5,259 bases of DNA from an uncultured Lachnospiraceae bacterium (GTDB taxonomy: Bacteria; Bacillota; Clostridia; Lachnospirales; Lachnospiraceae): NCBI GenBank assembly GCA_947178465.1, contig CAMWYL010000245.1, positions 1-5,259 on the forward strand, given 5' to 3'. Shown piece after piece: positions 1 through 5,257 of the stretch. The notes under the pieces are model-generated. The model had not been told where the DNA came from. It saw only the letters and a program-made list of their open reading frames with translations, and did no database searches. Made by a program: the position numbers and the translations under genes. Position 1 is the stretch's first letter. Every line of letters starts with the position of its first letter.

Positions 1-42
1 CAATCTGTCTGTTTCAAGTGTCTTCGTACCTTGATTTTGCAT
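1..42 (-). CDS. Probable GNAT-family N-acetyltransferase, N-terminal fragment (cut by window edge)
   Basis: Only the first 14 codons are inside the window, reading MQNQGTKTLETDRL, and the frame is still open at base 1. The string TLETDRL is the usual opening of RimJ/RimL-like GNAT acetyltransferases (Acetyltransf_3 type), where it forms the first beta strand. Members of that family move an acetyl group from acetyl-CoA to an amine, often a protein N-terminus, a small molecule or an antibiotic; the substrate cannot be told from this fragment. The ATG at 42 is preferred because GGGGAG (51-56) lies 8 nt upstream. An in-frame ATG at 48 overlaps the stop codon of the preceding gene but sits only 2 nt from that site. 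With a 5 nt gap to the membrane-protein gene, translational coupling and a shared transcript are likely. The family call rests on very few residues. Confidence 0.6.
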   Translation of the reverse strand, partial: MQNQGTKTLETDRL

Positions 43-47
43 AAGCA

Positions 48-1064
48 TTACTCCCCTTTCCAATACCGCCGGATTTCCTCCTCGGTACGTGCGTCCGCAA
101 ACTCCTTCTTCAGCTGCAGAAAATACTCCAAATCCACCAGAATCGAATACAACACGGCGCGGTTTTCGAATTCCTCCCGTGTAACAGGTAACGCGGAGCC
201 TTTCATTTGCTCCAGCAGCTTAGAAAGCGCGTCCAGCAGTCCCTTGGCATTATTGGATTCCCCAAAGGACATGCTGATATTGCAGATAAACGACGATATC
301 TGCTCCGCCTGTGCCGGAATTGTGGAAATATGCATAATTTTCTTATAAATATCCTTTAAAACGGTACACTGCTGCTCCCGCATATTCATGTACTCGATAA
401 AATATTTCGACTCTTGAAAAAACGTGTTATTCATATAGGCAAACGCCTGCCGTTTCCCCTCTGCAAGGTCTGCGGAAAGCTTGTCAAAGCAGCTTCCCGT
501 ATAGTCGGATTTATCCTCTTTTTTAATATATTCCGACATGCGCAGCAGCACCGTCCGTAAATCCTCCTCCAGAACACGCTGCGTGGCACGGATTTCCCTG
601 CGCTTTCCCGGAATATAGAGATTCAGCAGTGTACCGATGCCTGCTCCGATAAACAGCAGCAGCGCCTCATTCCCAATCCGCAAAAGCGACATATCCTTTT
701 GTACAAGATAATGTGTCACAAGCACCGCATTGGTGGAAACCGCGGCACTTAATCGCAGCGGTCGGCAGCACGCAATAAAGAGCAGCAGAAAAACACCATA
801 AGAAAACGCATTGTAGCCGCCAAGATAAAAGACAGCATAAGCAAGCGCCGTTGCCACCAGAAAAGCAACCGCCCGCCTGACGGAAATGGCAATTGTTTCC
901 TTCGCGGTATCCTGTATGGTCAGAAGCGTGATGATTCCCGCAGAGGCGCCGGAGCTTAAGCCAAGCATATCCGCGATAAAAATTGCGGCCACACTCCCCA
1001 CGGCAATTTTGATTAATTTCAACATACTAAAAGCTTTCTCCCCCAGACTTTCCCGAAACAGCAT
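48..1064 (-). CDS. Aromatic acid exporter / FUSC-type membrane protein (ArAE_1 family)
   Basis: A protein of about 338 aa with a hydrophobic N-terminal half and a hydrophilic helical C-terminal half. Hydrophobic segments lie at about residues 17-36, 41-52, 65-82, 89-100, 108-121 and 133-150, close to the six-helix half-module of the aromatic acid exporter (FUSC/ArAE, formerly DUF939) family. The segment after residue 153 is charged and helical and matches the cytosolic C-terminal domain these Firmicute proteins usually have. Family members are thought to export aromatic acids or similar compounds, but the substrate of this subgroup is not established. ATG at 1064 was chosen because GGTGA (1073-1077) lies 8 nt upstream. 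A GTG at 1076 is in frame but has no good site. An ATG at 1025, preceded by GGGGGAG about 12 nt away, would give a protein starting right at the first helix and remains possible. The gene begins 19 nt after the radical SAM stop codon. Family assignment is by pattern only. Confidence 0.8.
   Translation of the reverse strand: MLFRESLGEKAFSMLKLIKIAVGSVAAIFIADMLGLSSGASAGIITLLTIQDTAKETIAISVRRAVAFLVATALAYAVFYLGGYNAFSYGVFLLLFIACCRPLRLSAAVSTNAVLVTHYLVQKDMSLLRIGNEALLLFIGAGIGTLLNLYIPGKRREIRATQRVLEEDLRTVLLRMSEYIKKEDKSDYTGSCFDKLSADLAEGKRQAFAYMNNTFFQESKYFIEYMNMREQQCTVLKDIYKKIMHISTIPAQAEQISSFICNISMSFGESNNAKGLLDALSKLLEQMKGSALPVTREEFENRAVLYSILVDLEYFLQLKKEFADARTEEEIRRYWKGE
51..56 (-). promoter_or_regulatory. 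Ribosome binding site for the GNAT-like gene
   Basis: GGGGAG on the minus strand ends 8 nt before the ATG at 42. It lies inside the last codons of the upstream membrane-protein gene, and it favours the ATG at 42 over the one at 48. Confidence 0.6.
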
Positions 1065-1072
1065 ATAAAGGC

Positions 1073-1077
1073 TCACC
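1073..1077 (-). promoter_or_regulatory. Probable ribosome binding site deciding the exporter-like start
   Basis: GGTGA on the minus strand matches the 3' part of the Shine-Dalgarno consensus AGGAGGTGA and ends 8 nt before the ATG at 1064. It overlaps the alternative GTG codon at 1076, which argues against that start. Confidence 0.4.
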
Positions 1078-1083
1078 GCTTCT

Positions 1084-2109
1084 TTACACGCGCCGATTCT
1101 CCTCCTCCGCCGCCCGGTTCAGCAGATACATCTTAAAATCCTCATCACGAAATACTCTGCCCGATTCTCTGTTTCCATATACCTCTGTCAGCTGTCCTAC
1201 CGTCATTTTCCGCGCTGTCTCCAACGCAGGCGTCTTCTCGTTCAAAATCCTGTCAATCAGGGTTTCCCGTGAATCCGTATTTATATTGCCGATGCGCCAC
1301 TCGGGCGTCATATGTGTGAAGTTAAAGTACACGTCCAATTCTCCGGAGATATTTAATGTGACATCCGTGTCGTTATACGGTATGAAATACTCCTCGCTCT
1401 CATGGTATTTTTCACAGAGCTGTGCCTCCGTAAAGATTGCGTCATAGTCCATATAGTACGGTATCAGCTTCTCCGGAATGCTGTCCTTACAAATCCGAAT
1501 ATCATACAGCTTCCTATTCTCACCATCTGCCGAGCCTTCATGGACAAAGAAGCGAAATTCCCCGCCTATCTCCCTGCACCGCTCGGGCAACCCCATCAGC
1601 CGCGAAAACTCAAGAAGCTCCGGGAGCTCCTCCTTATTGCGCTCATTGATAAAGACCTGCCATCTCGGCACGATTCCGCATTCCAACAAAACTTCCGTCG
1701 CATCCATCAGCTCGTCAAACGCACCGGCTCTTCCGACAAAATAATCCGTCTCCCGCTCCATACCGAAAAAGGTAAGCTGTACCGCCTTCACGCCTGTATT
1801 TTTCAGAAATTTTGCGTACTGTCGGTCTCTCGCAAGCCGGTAAAAGCTCGCAAGCTCAAAACGCTGCGGCTGAATACCTATGGAAATCTCCTTGTCGCGC
1901 TCCCAACGCGCCTTGTAATCCGGCGCATAATCCGGTTCCCTGAGCCAGCTGTAAAAGGTGATATTCTCAAAATAAGGCTTGAAGTAATCTACTAACCGAC
2001 GGTCAATATCCTTATCCGGTGCCTTGTTTGGGATATGCCCCAACCAGCAGTGCTTACATCTGTTCGGACATCCGTACATATCAACGACAAGGTTCAAATT
2101 CCTGTTCAT
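1084..2109 (-). CDS. Radical SAM protein of unknown function with a cysteine-free SPASM-like tail
   Basis: A 341 aa protein with the radical SAM cluster motif very near its N-terminus: C14, C18 and C21 (CPNRCKHC) fit CX3CX2C, which binds the [4Fe-4S] cluster that cleaves S-adenosylmethionine to a 5'-deoxyadenosyl radical. Residues 106-170 read like later strands and helices of the partial TIM barrel (VKAVQLTFFGMERE, then a GIVPRWQVFINERN strand). Residues 249-290 resemble the pattern of a SPASM/twitch region, with a 'NISGELDVYF' strand followed by 'WRIGNINTDS'. The cysteines that would bind auxiliary clusters are absent, so only one cluster is predicted. ATG at 2109 was chosen because it has GAGGG 7 nt upstream and puts the cluster motif at the usual place; an in-frame upstream extension to 2205 would overlap the heparinase-like gene. 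The gene starts 41 nt after the heparinase-like stop. The reaction and substrate are unknown. It could be a peptide or carbohydrate modifying enzyme, but nothing here decides that. Confidence 0.88.
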   Translation of the reverse strand: MNRNLNLVVDMYGCPNRCKHCWLGHIPNKAPDKDIDRRLVDYFKPYFENITFYSWLREPDYAPDYKARWERDKEISIGIQPQRFELASFYRLARDRQYAKFLKNTGVKAVQLTFFGMERETDYFVGRAGAFDELMDATEVLLECGIVPRWQVFINERNKEELPELLEFSRLMGLPERCREIGGEFRFFVHEGSADGENRKLYDIRICKDSIPEKLIPYYMDYDAIFTEAQLCEKYHESEEYFIPYNDTDVTLNISGELDVYFNFTHMTPEWRIGNINTDSRETLIDRILNEKTPALETARKMTVGQLTEVYGNRESGRVFRDEDFKMYLLNRAAEEENRRV

Positions 2110-2115
2110 CTGTTT

Positions 2116-2121
2116 CCCTCT
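2116..2121 (-). promoter_or_regulatory. Ribosome binding site deciding the radical SAM start
   Basis: AGAGGG on the minus strand lies 6 nt before the ATG at 2109, within a purine-rich run (2116-2126). It supports this start over the longer reading frame that begins at 2205 inside the previous gene. Confidence 0.55.
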
Positions 2122-2150
2122 CTCCCAATCTGCCTTCTCATTCGCAGTTT

Positions 2151-3884
2151 TTATCCGCAGCTTATCTCCATTCTCATCTCTCGTGCCGCATCGACCAAAT
2201 CCCACTGTATCAGATAAACCGTCGTTTGTGTGCCATCATGCAGGCAATGCTCCTTCGGTATGATTCGCAATTCGGACGCATTTGCTATCCGTATCCTGCA
2301 AAATCCGTGTTGTCCTTCTATTTTCATGACATATCTGTCATTTTCCGTCTCTTCTATCTGTACCGGGAATGAGGTTATCAGATTTTCCGTAAGCTTCCGT
2401 GTCAGCGCAGAGGGTACAAACCTGTCCGTAACCACTATTCGCATGGTATCCTCTGCCGCTCCCCTCTCTGCGGGAAAGAATATCGTCCGCTCAAGCCCCT
2501 GTATCAGCCCCTGCGGATACGCCGCCGCAAAGGATATCCGCAGCATCCGCGCGGCCTCCTCCCATACAAAGCGCTCCGCATGGTATTCCCGGCCCGCGCA
2601 TTGCTCGCAGCCATTAATCAGCGGAACGGAATGACCGAGAGAACGGTTACAGAGAATATCATAGCGCTTATCGCTGAAATAATCCTTCGTGTATTCACCC
2701 GCGCCCAAATCCGTGAGCAGCATCTCCCCACGAAACACACACAGGAAATGCCCCACATCATTGTGGTTGTGGTTTTCGTCATTGTGCCCGCCCTTTGCGG
2801 CAATGCCGTTTCCGTTCCCATCCTTGCAAATCATCCACTGTGCCGAGGAAAGCAGCTCATAGGACGGCTCCTGTGTGCTTTTCTTTGTCCTCCCTCCATA
2901 GCGTATCAGCCAACGGATATTGCGCTCATTCGTCAGCCAGCGGTAACACGCGTCCTGCTCCAAACCTCTTGCGGCTGCATAATCCGGCGTGCGGATTCCC
3001 TCAAATTTATATGCCAGAAACGCTGTCAATCCCGGGAGAAACCGTTCCCTGCTGCTGCCGTCCGAAAAGCTGACACTGACGCCCCCGCCAAAATAGCACT
3101 TTTCCTGAAAGGCCGCAATCCGACCACACTTGGGGCGCGCCATCAGGTCTTTGGTATGTCCGCTCTCCTCATATAAAAGCTCTGCAAACGCCGTATAGTA
3201 ACTCATTCCGTAGGAAAAATATCCAAGCCCCTCCGTACATGCGCCGTCCTCTTCCATGCCGTCTAAATAGCACTGCATTGCGTCACATACCCGCCGAAGG
3301 CAGGGCTCCCTCCATTCCTTGGGAAGCCTCCCCATCCTATCCATATAAATCGCTGTCATTCCTACACAGCCGGCACATACCGCAGACCAATTGCAACGGT
3401 CTGTCTCCCACCAGCTATACGGAACCGTCGAGCTGCAAAACGGAACGAGCACCCTGCGCATAATCTCGTTTTGTACCTTCTCAACCAGTTCCTTGGGCAG
3501 CACATCCGGGAAAATTGTCAGAAGCTCTGCCAGCGTCTGCGCCGTCTCTGCCGCAAACAAGTCAATCGTCGTCTCATCCAACGCATTGAAATCAACATGG
3601 GCAGGCAATGCCCAGAATCGCTCTTCACATACAGACTCCATCACTGCGGCAAGTGCGTCAATGTCCTCCTGCCGCTTCCCAAACTCCGCGAGAATTCCAA
3701 ATACGGTCAAATACTTCCTTCGCCCGAAATATGCATTCTCATAAACCAGCCTGTTGCCTGTCCTCTGAAACAGGAAGAAATCCTCCTCCCGCAGAGCAGG
3801 CAGTTCGCACCCGCGCAGCGATACTGCGGCCTGTTCAAGCTCTTCCCAAAATCCTTTGACATATGCTGTTTCCTGCGGTGTCAT
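2151..3884 (-). CDS. Heparinase II/III-family protein, cytosolic, lyase-like
   Basis: A 577 aa protein with the two-part build of heparinase II/III-like polysaccharide lyases. An alpha-helical toroid comes first (about residues 1-330), followed by a beta-sandwich domain (about 345-577). Helical-domain landmarks are NW at 165-166 (CNWSAVCAGC) and the DG...EGLGYFSYG block at 209-226, which supplies a candidate catalytic tyrosine (Y222 or Y225). The sandwich domain carries the family signature GGHNDENHNHNDVGHF at 366-381, whose His/Asn residues match the catalytic and metal-site block of this family. Known members break uronate-containing glycans by beta-elimination; the substrate here is unknown. 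No signal peptide or membrane anchor is visible, so the protein should act in the cytosol, perhaps on imported oligosaccharides. It is unusually rich in cysteine (21 residues) and has two CxxC motifs (170-173 and 426-429). ATG at 3884 was chosen because GGAGG lies exactly 8 nt upstream; an in-frame ATG at 3890 is only 2 nt from that site. The gene follows trmB by 49 nt. Confidence 0.85.
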   Translation of the reverse strand: MTPQETAYVKGFWEELEQAAVSLRGCELPALREEDFFLFQRTGNRLVYENAYFGRRKYLTVFGILAEFGKRQEDIDALAAVMESVCEERFWALPAHVDFNALDETTIDLFAAETAQTLAELLTIFPDVLPKELVEKVQNEIMRRVLVPFCSSTVPYSWWETDRCNWSAVCAGCVGMTAIYMDRMGRLPKEWREPCLRRVCDAMQCYLDGMEEDGACTEGLGYFSYGMSYYTAFAELLYEESGHTKDLMARPKCGRIAAFQEKCYFGGGVSVSFSDGSSRERFLPGLTAFLAYKFEGIRTPDYAAARGLEQDACYRWLTNERNIRWLIRYGGRTKKSTQEPSYELLSSAQWMICKDGNGNGIAAKGGHNDENHNHNDVGHFLCVFRGEMLLTDLGAGEYTKDYFSDKRYDILCNRSLGHSVPLINGCEQCAGREYHAERFVWEEAARMLRISFAAAYPQGLIQGLERTIFFPAERGAAEDTMRIVVTDRFVPSALTRKLTENLITSFPVQIEETENDRYVMKIEGQHGFCRIRIANASELRIIPKEHCLHDGTQTTVYLIQWDLVDAAREMRMEISCG

Positions 3885-3892
3885 GCCCATAT

Positions 3893-3897
3893 CCTCC
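3893..3897 (-). promoter_or_regulatory. Ribosome binding site deciding the heparinase-like start
   Basis: A full GGAGG on the minus strand lies 8 nt before the ATG at 3884 and only 2 nt before the in-frame ATG at 3890. The second methionine (M3 of the longer form) is therefore the likely start. Confidence 0.7.
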
Positions 3898-3933
3898 GTT
3901 TTGTCCGTTTGCTTTCACAGGCAGATATAAGAT

Positions 3934-4590
3934 TTATTCCGCCTGTTTTCCTTCTCTGTAAATGATGTATTTATAAATGGGATTCCCTTTGGAAGAGAAC
4001 CTCTCCTCATATTCCGTCATAATATTTCCTTCCAGAAGCGCCGCGTCATGGTGTAAATCACGCGTCACCGCCTCCGTCTGCCAACCTGCCGGCGCAAGCT
4101 CCGCAAGGGCAAAATCAAACAGCTCCGTGTTGTCGGTCTTAAACTCCACTCGACCGTCCGCCGCAAGGATTTGATGATACCGCTCCAAAAACTGCCGCGA
4201 CGGCAGCCGGCGCTTCGCGTGCCGGTCCTTGGGCCACGGGTCGGAAAAGTTAAGATAAATCTTCGCTACCTCGCCCCTGTCAAATACCTCACAGAGTTCT
4301 TCCGCATCCATTCGAATAAATCGCAGATTGGGAAGCTCCCGCTCCTCCATCTTTTGTATCGCGCGCAGCAGGACGGACGAATACTTCTCTATTCCGATGT
4401 AATTAATCTCCGGATTCCGCGCCGCCAGCTCCATCAGAAATCGCCCTTTTCCCATTCCAATCTCTATATGAATGGGGTGGCTGTTCCCAAACAGGCTGCT
4501 CCAGCACCCCTTCTGCGCCGCAGGCTCGTGTACCACAAACTGACTGTCCGCAATAACCTCCCTTGAGCCGGTAATATTTCTCAGCCGCAT
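3934..4590 (-). CDS. trmB: tRNA (guanine-N7-)-methyltransferase TrmB
   Basis: A 218 aa protein, the usual length for bacterial TrmB (EC 2.1.1.33), which uses S-adenosylmethionine to methylate N7 of G46 in the variable loop of tRNAs. The class I methyltransferase fold is clear. Motif I is EIGMGKG at 43-49, which binds SAM, followed by the GIEKYSSVL strand-helix. Next comes the family signature NFSDPWPKDRHAKRRL (114-129), with D117, P118, W119 and H124. K151-T152-D153 and the C-terminal TEYEERFSSKGNPIYK block (192-207) complete the TrmB-specific set, so the enzyme should be active. ATG at 4590 gives the common N-terminus MRLRN and has GGGAG 8 nt upstream; the GTG at 4599 directly abuts that site and is unlikely. 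It is the first gene after the promoter at 4632-4660 and probably shares its transcript with the genes to its left, although its housekeeping role has no clear link to theirs. Confidence 0.97.
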   Translation of the reverse strand: MRLRNITGSREVIADSQFVVHEPAAQKGCWSSLFGNSHPIHIEIGMGKGRFLMELAARNPEINYIGIEKYSSVLLRAIQKMEERELPNLRFIRMDAEELCEVFDRGEVAKIYLNFSDPWPKDRHAKRRLPSRQFLERYHQILAADGRVEFKTDNTELFDFALAELAPAGWQTEAVTRDLHHDAALLEGNIMTEYEERFSSKGNPIYKYIIYREGKQAE

Positions 4591-4598
4591 CCGCTTCA

Positions 4599-4603
4599 CT
4601 CCC
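4599..4603 (-). promoter_or_regulatory. Ribosome binding site deciding the trmB start
   Basis: GGGAG on the minus strand ends 8 nt before the ATG at 4590 and overlaps the alternative GTG codon at 4599, so that GTG cannot use it. Confidence 0.65.
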
Positions 4604-4631
4604 TCTTTTCTTTCCCTTCAAAATTGATTTT

Positions 4632-4660
4632 ATTTTACACCCTTATACCCCTTTTTACAA
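4632..4660 (-). promoter_or_regulatory. Sigma-A-type promoter candidate for trmB and downstream genes
   Basis: On the minus strand a -35 box TTGTAA (4655-4660; 4 of 6 to TTGACA) is followed after 17 nt by a -10 box TAAAAT (4632-4637; 5 of 6 to TATAAT). Transcription would begin near 4625, leaving a leader of about 35 nt that holds the trmB ribosome binding site. The position fits, since the terminator at 4700-4747 closes the preceding unit just upstream. A tandem AATTGTT repeat (4664-4677, plus-strand reading) abuts the -35 box and could be an A/T-rich UP-like element. This is a match by eye only. Confidence 0.55.
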
Positions 4661-4663
4661 ATG

Positions 4664-4677
4664 AATTGTTAATTGTT
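4664..4677. repeat. Tandem 7-bp direct repeat next to the trmB promoter
   Basis: AATTGTT occurs twice back to back (4664-4670 and 4671-4677). It lies 3 nt upstream of the candidate -35 box and may be an UP-like element, a small regulator site or chance in an A/T-rich region. Confidence 0.4.
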
Positions 4678-4699
4678 TCCCTGCTTTCTTATTATATAA

Positions 4700-4747
4700 A
4701 ATACAAAAACGCGGGAAGCCCTATCTTATAATAAGATTTCCCGCGTT
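4700..4747 (-). terminator. Intrinsic terminator downstream of the PsiE-like gene
   Basis: A perfect 10-bp inverted repeat, AACGCGGGAA (4708-4717) and TTCCCGCGTT (4738-4747), forms the outer stem. A second stem of 5 bp or more (4723-4727 with 4733-4737) sits on top, separated by a one-sided bulge of 5 nt (4718-4722). On the minus strand the stem is followed at once by five T (4705-4709), then G and another T/A-rich stretch, as expected for Rho-independent termination. The plus-strand side lacks a T run, so it acts one way. It starts 17 nt after the PsiE-like stop codon and separates that gene from the trmB transcription unit. Confidence 0.9.
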
Positions 4748-4763
4748 AAAATTTCGTTATTTT

Positions 4764-5162
4764 TCATGTTCCCCCCGAGGAAGACTCATTTTCCGCACGG
4801 TCCTTATGCAGATACCTGCGTGCGAGACACAAAAGTACAACACCGACCACCGACACAAAATCCTCATATGGTGTTGTCTCCCCAACCACCATATGACGCG
4901 CCACTAAGAAAATAAGAATTTCCAAAACATAATCCGAATTGGGACGGCAGAGCATCTTGAGAAACTCAATTCCTATCACAATCACAAAAATCCGCTCCAA
5001 ATACTGCTGGAATACAGACGTCTTGTCCGCAAGCTCCCGAAAGAGATTGAAATCCTTGAAAGAACTGAACATCGTGAGTATAACTCCCGCCAGAACAAGA
5101 ACTGCTACAGCCAGCTCTAAGGCATCACAAATTTTGTGTACATATTTATTCAGCATTTTCAT
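4764..5162 (-). CDS. PsiE-like small integral membrane protein
   Basis: A 132 aa protein with four predicted membrane helices at about residues 14-32, 56-71, 78-93 and 102-118, and a short polar, Ser/Gly-rich tail. The layout, length and sequence rhythm (IEFLKML, then EILIFLVARHMVV, then a final helix ending LARRYL) match the phosphate-starvation-inducible PsiE-like family, which is about this size in enterobacteria and occurs widely in Firmicutes with no known activity. Charged residues inside predicted helices (E66, R89, H90) may form a buried functional site. ATG at 5162 was chosen because GGAGG (5168-5172) ends 5 nt upstream; the in-frame ATG at 5174 overlaps that site and cannot use it, and ATG at 5156 is 11 nt away. 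The gene is probably transcribed alone, because a terminator follows directly. The family call is by pattern; 'conserved membrane protein of unknown function' is the safe reading. Confidence 0.72.
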   Translation of the reverse strand: MKMLNKYVHKICDALELAVAVLVLAGVILTMFSSFKDFNLFRELADKTSVFQQYLERIFVIVIGIEFLKMLCRPNSDYVLEILIFLVARHMVVGETTPYEDFVSVVGVVLLCLARRYLHKDRAENESSSGGT

Positions 5163-5167
5163 ACATT

Positions 5168-5172
5168 CCTCC
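5168..5172 (-). promoter_or_regulatory. Ribosome binding site deciding the PsiE-like start
   Basis: GGAGG on the minus strand lies 5 nt before the ATG at 5162. The upstream in-frame ATG at 5174 shares bases with it, so the shorter protein is favoured. Confidence 0.65.
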
Positions 5173-5235
5173 ATATTTAAGGACCGCTCAGCGCTTTTCC
5201 AACTTCCATATTTTGACTGCGTTTCGACAGGTCTG

Positions 5236-5257
5236 TGATATATGTTATCAGTATAAC
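5236..5257. promoter_or_regulatory. Possible operator: two overlapping palindromes upstream of the PsiE-like gene
   Basis: TGATA (5236-5240) and TATCA (5246-5250) form an inverted repeat with a 5-nt spacer. GTTAT (5244-5248) and ATAAC (5253-5257) form a second one that overlaps it. Read on the minus strand, the first is TGATAACATATATCA. This agrees with the Gram-positive Fur-type 7-1-7 box (TGATAATNATTATCA) at 11 of 14 defined positions. It lies about 75 nt upstream of the start codon, where an operator would be expected, but it is A/T-rich and could arise by chance. Confidence 0.25.

Noticed and set aside
1402..1995. 197-codon open frame on the plus strand
   Set aside because: It lies entirely antisense to the radical SAM gene, which has clear motifs. 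The translation is basic with no recognisable domain, and is best read as a shadow frame.
2110..2205. 32-residue N-terminal extension of the radical SAM protein
   Set aside because: It overlaps the end of the heparinase-like gene by 55 nt. The internal ATG at 2109 has a good ribosome site and puts the cluster motif at the normal distance from the N-terminus.
2580..3176. 198-codon open frame on the plus strand
   Set aside because: It is antisense to the heparinase-like gene across its signature motif. It has no domain and is a shadow of a conserved gene.
3893..3910. Short direct repeat TCCGTTT twice between trmB and the heparinase-like gene
   Set aside because: Two imperfectly spaced 7-nt copies in a short spacer are within chance, and one copy simply contains part of the ribosome binding site.
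3471..3965. 164-codon open frame on the plus strand
   Set aside because: It overlaps the 5' part of the heparinase-like gene and the end of trmB on the opposite strand. Its composition is not protein-like and no motif is seen.
4171..4566. 131-codon open frame on the plus strand
   Set aside because: It is antisense to trmB, which is certain from its motifs.
5175..5202. Promoter-like TTGGAA, 16 nt, TTAAAT on the minus strand before the PsiE-like gene
   Set aside because: The -10 box would end 2 nt before the Shine-Dalgarno sequence, so the transcript would start at or inside it. The true promoter is probably further upstream, near or beyond the window edge.
5213..5241. Plus-strand TTGACT, 17 nt, TGATAT, suggesting a divergent promoter
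   Set aside because: The -35 is good, but the -10 matches TATAAT at only 3 of 6 positions and no plus-strand gene follows inside the window.
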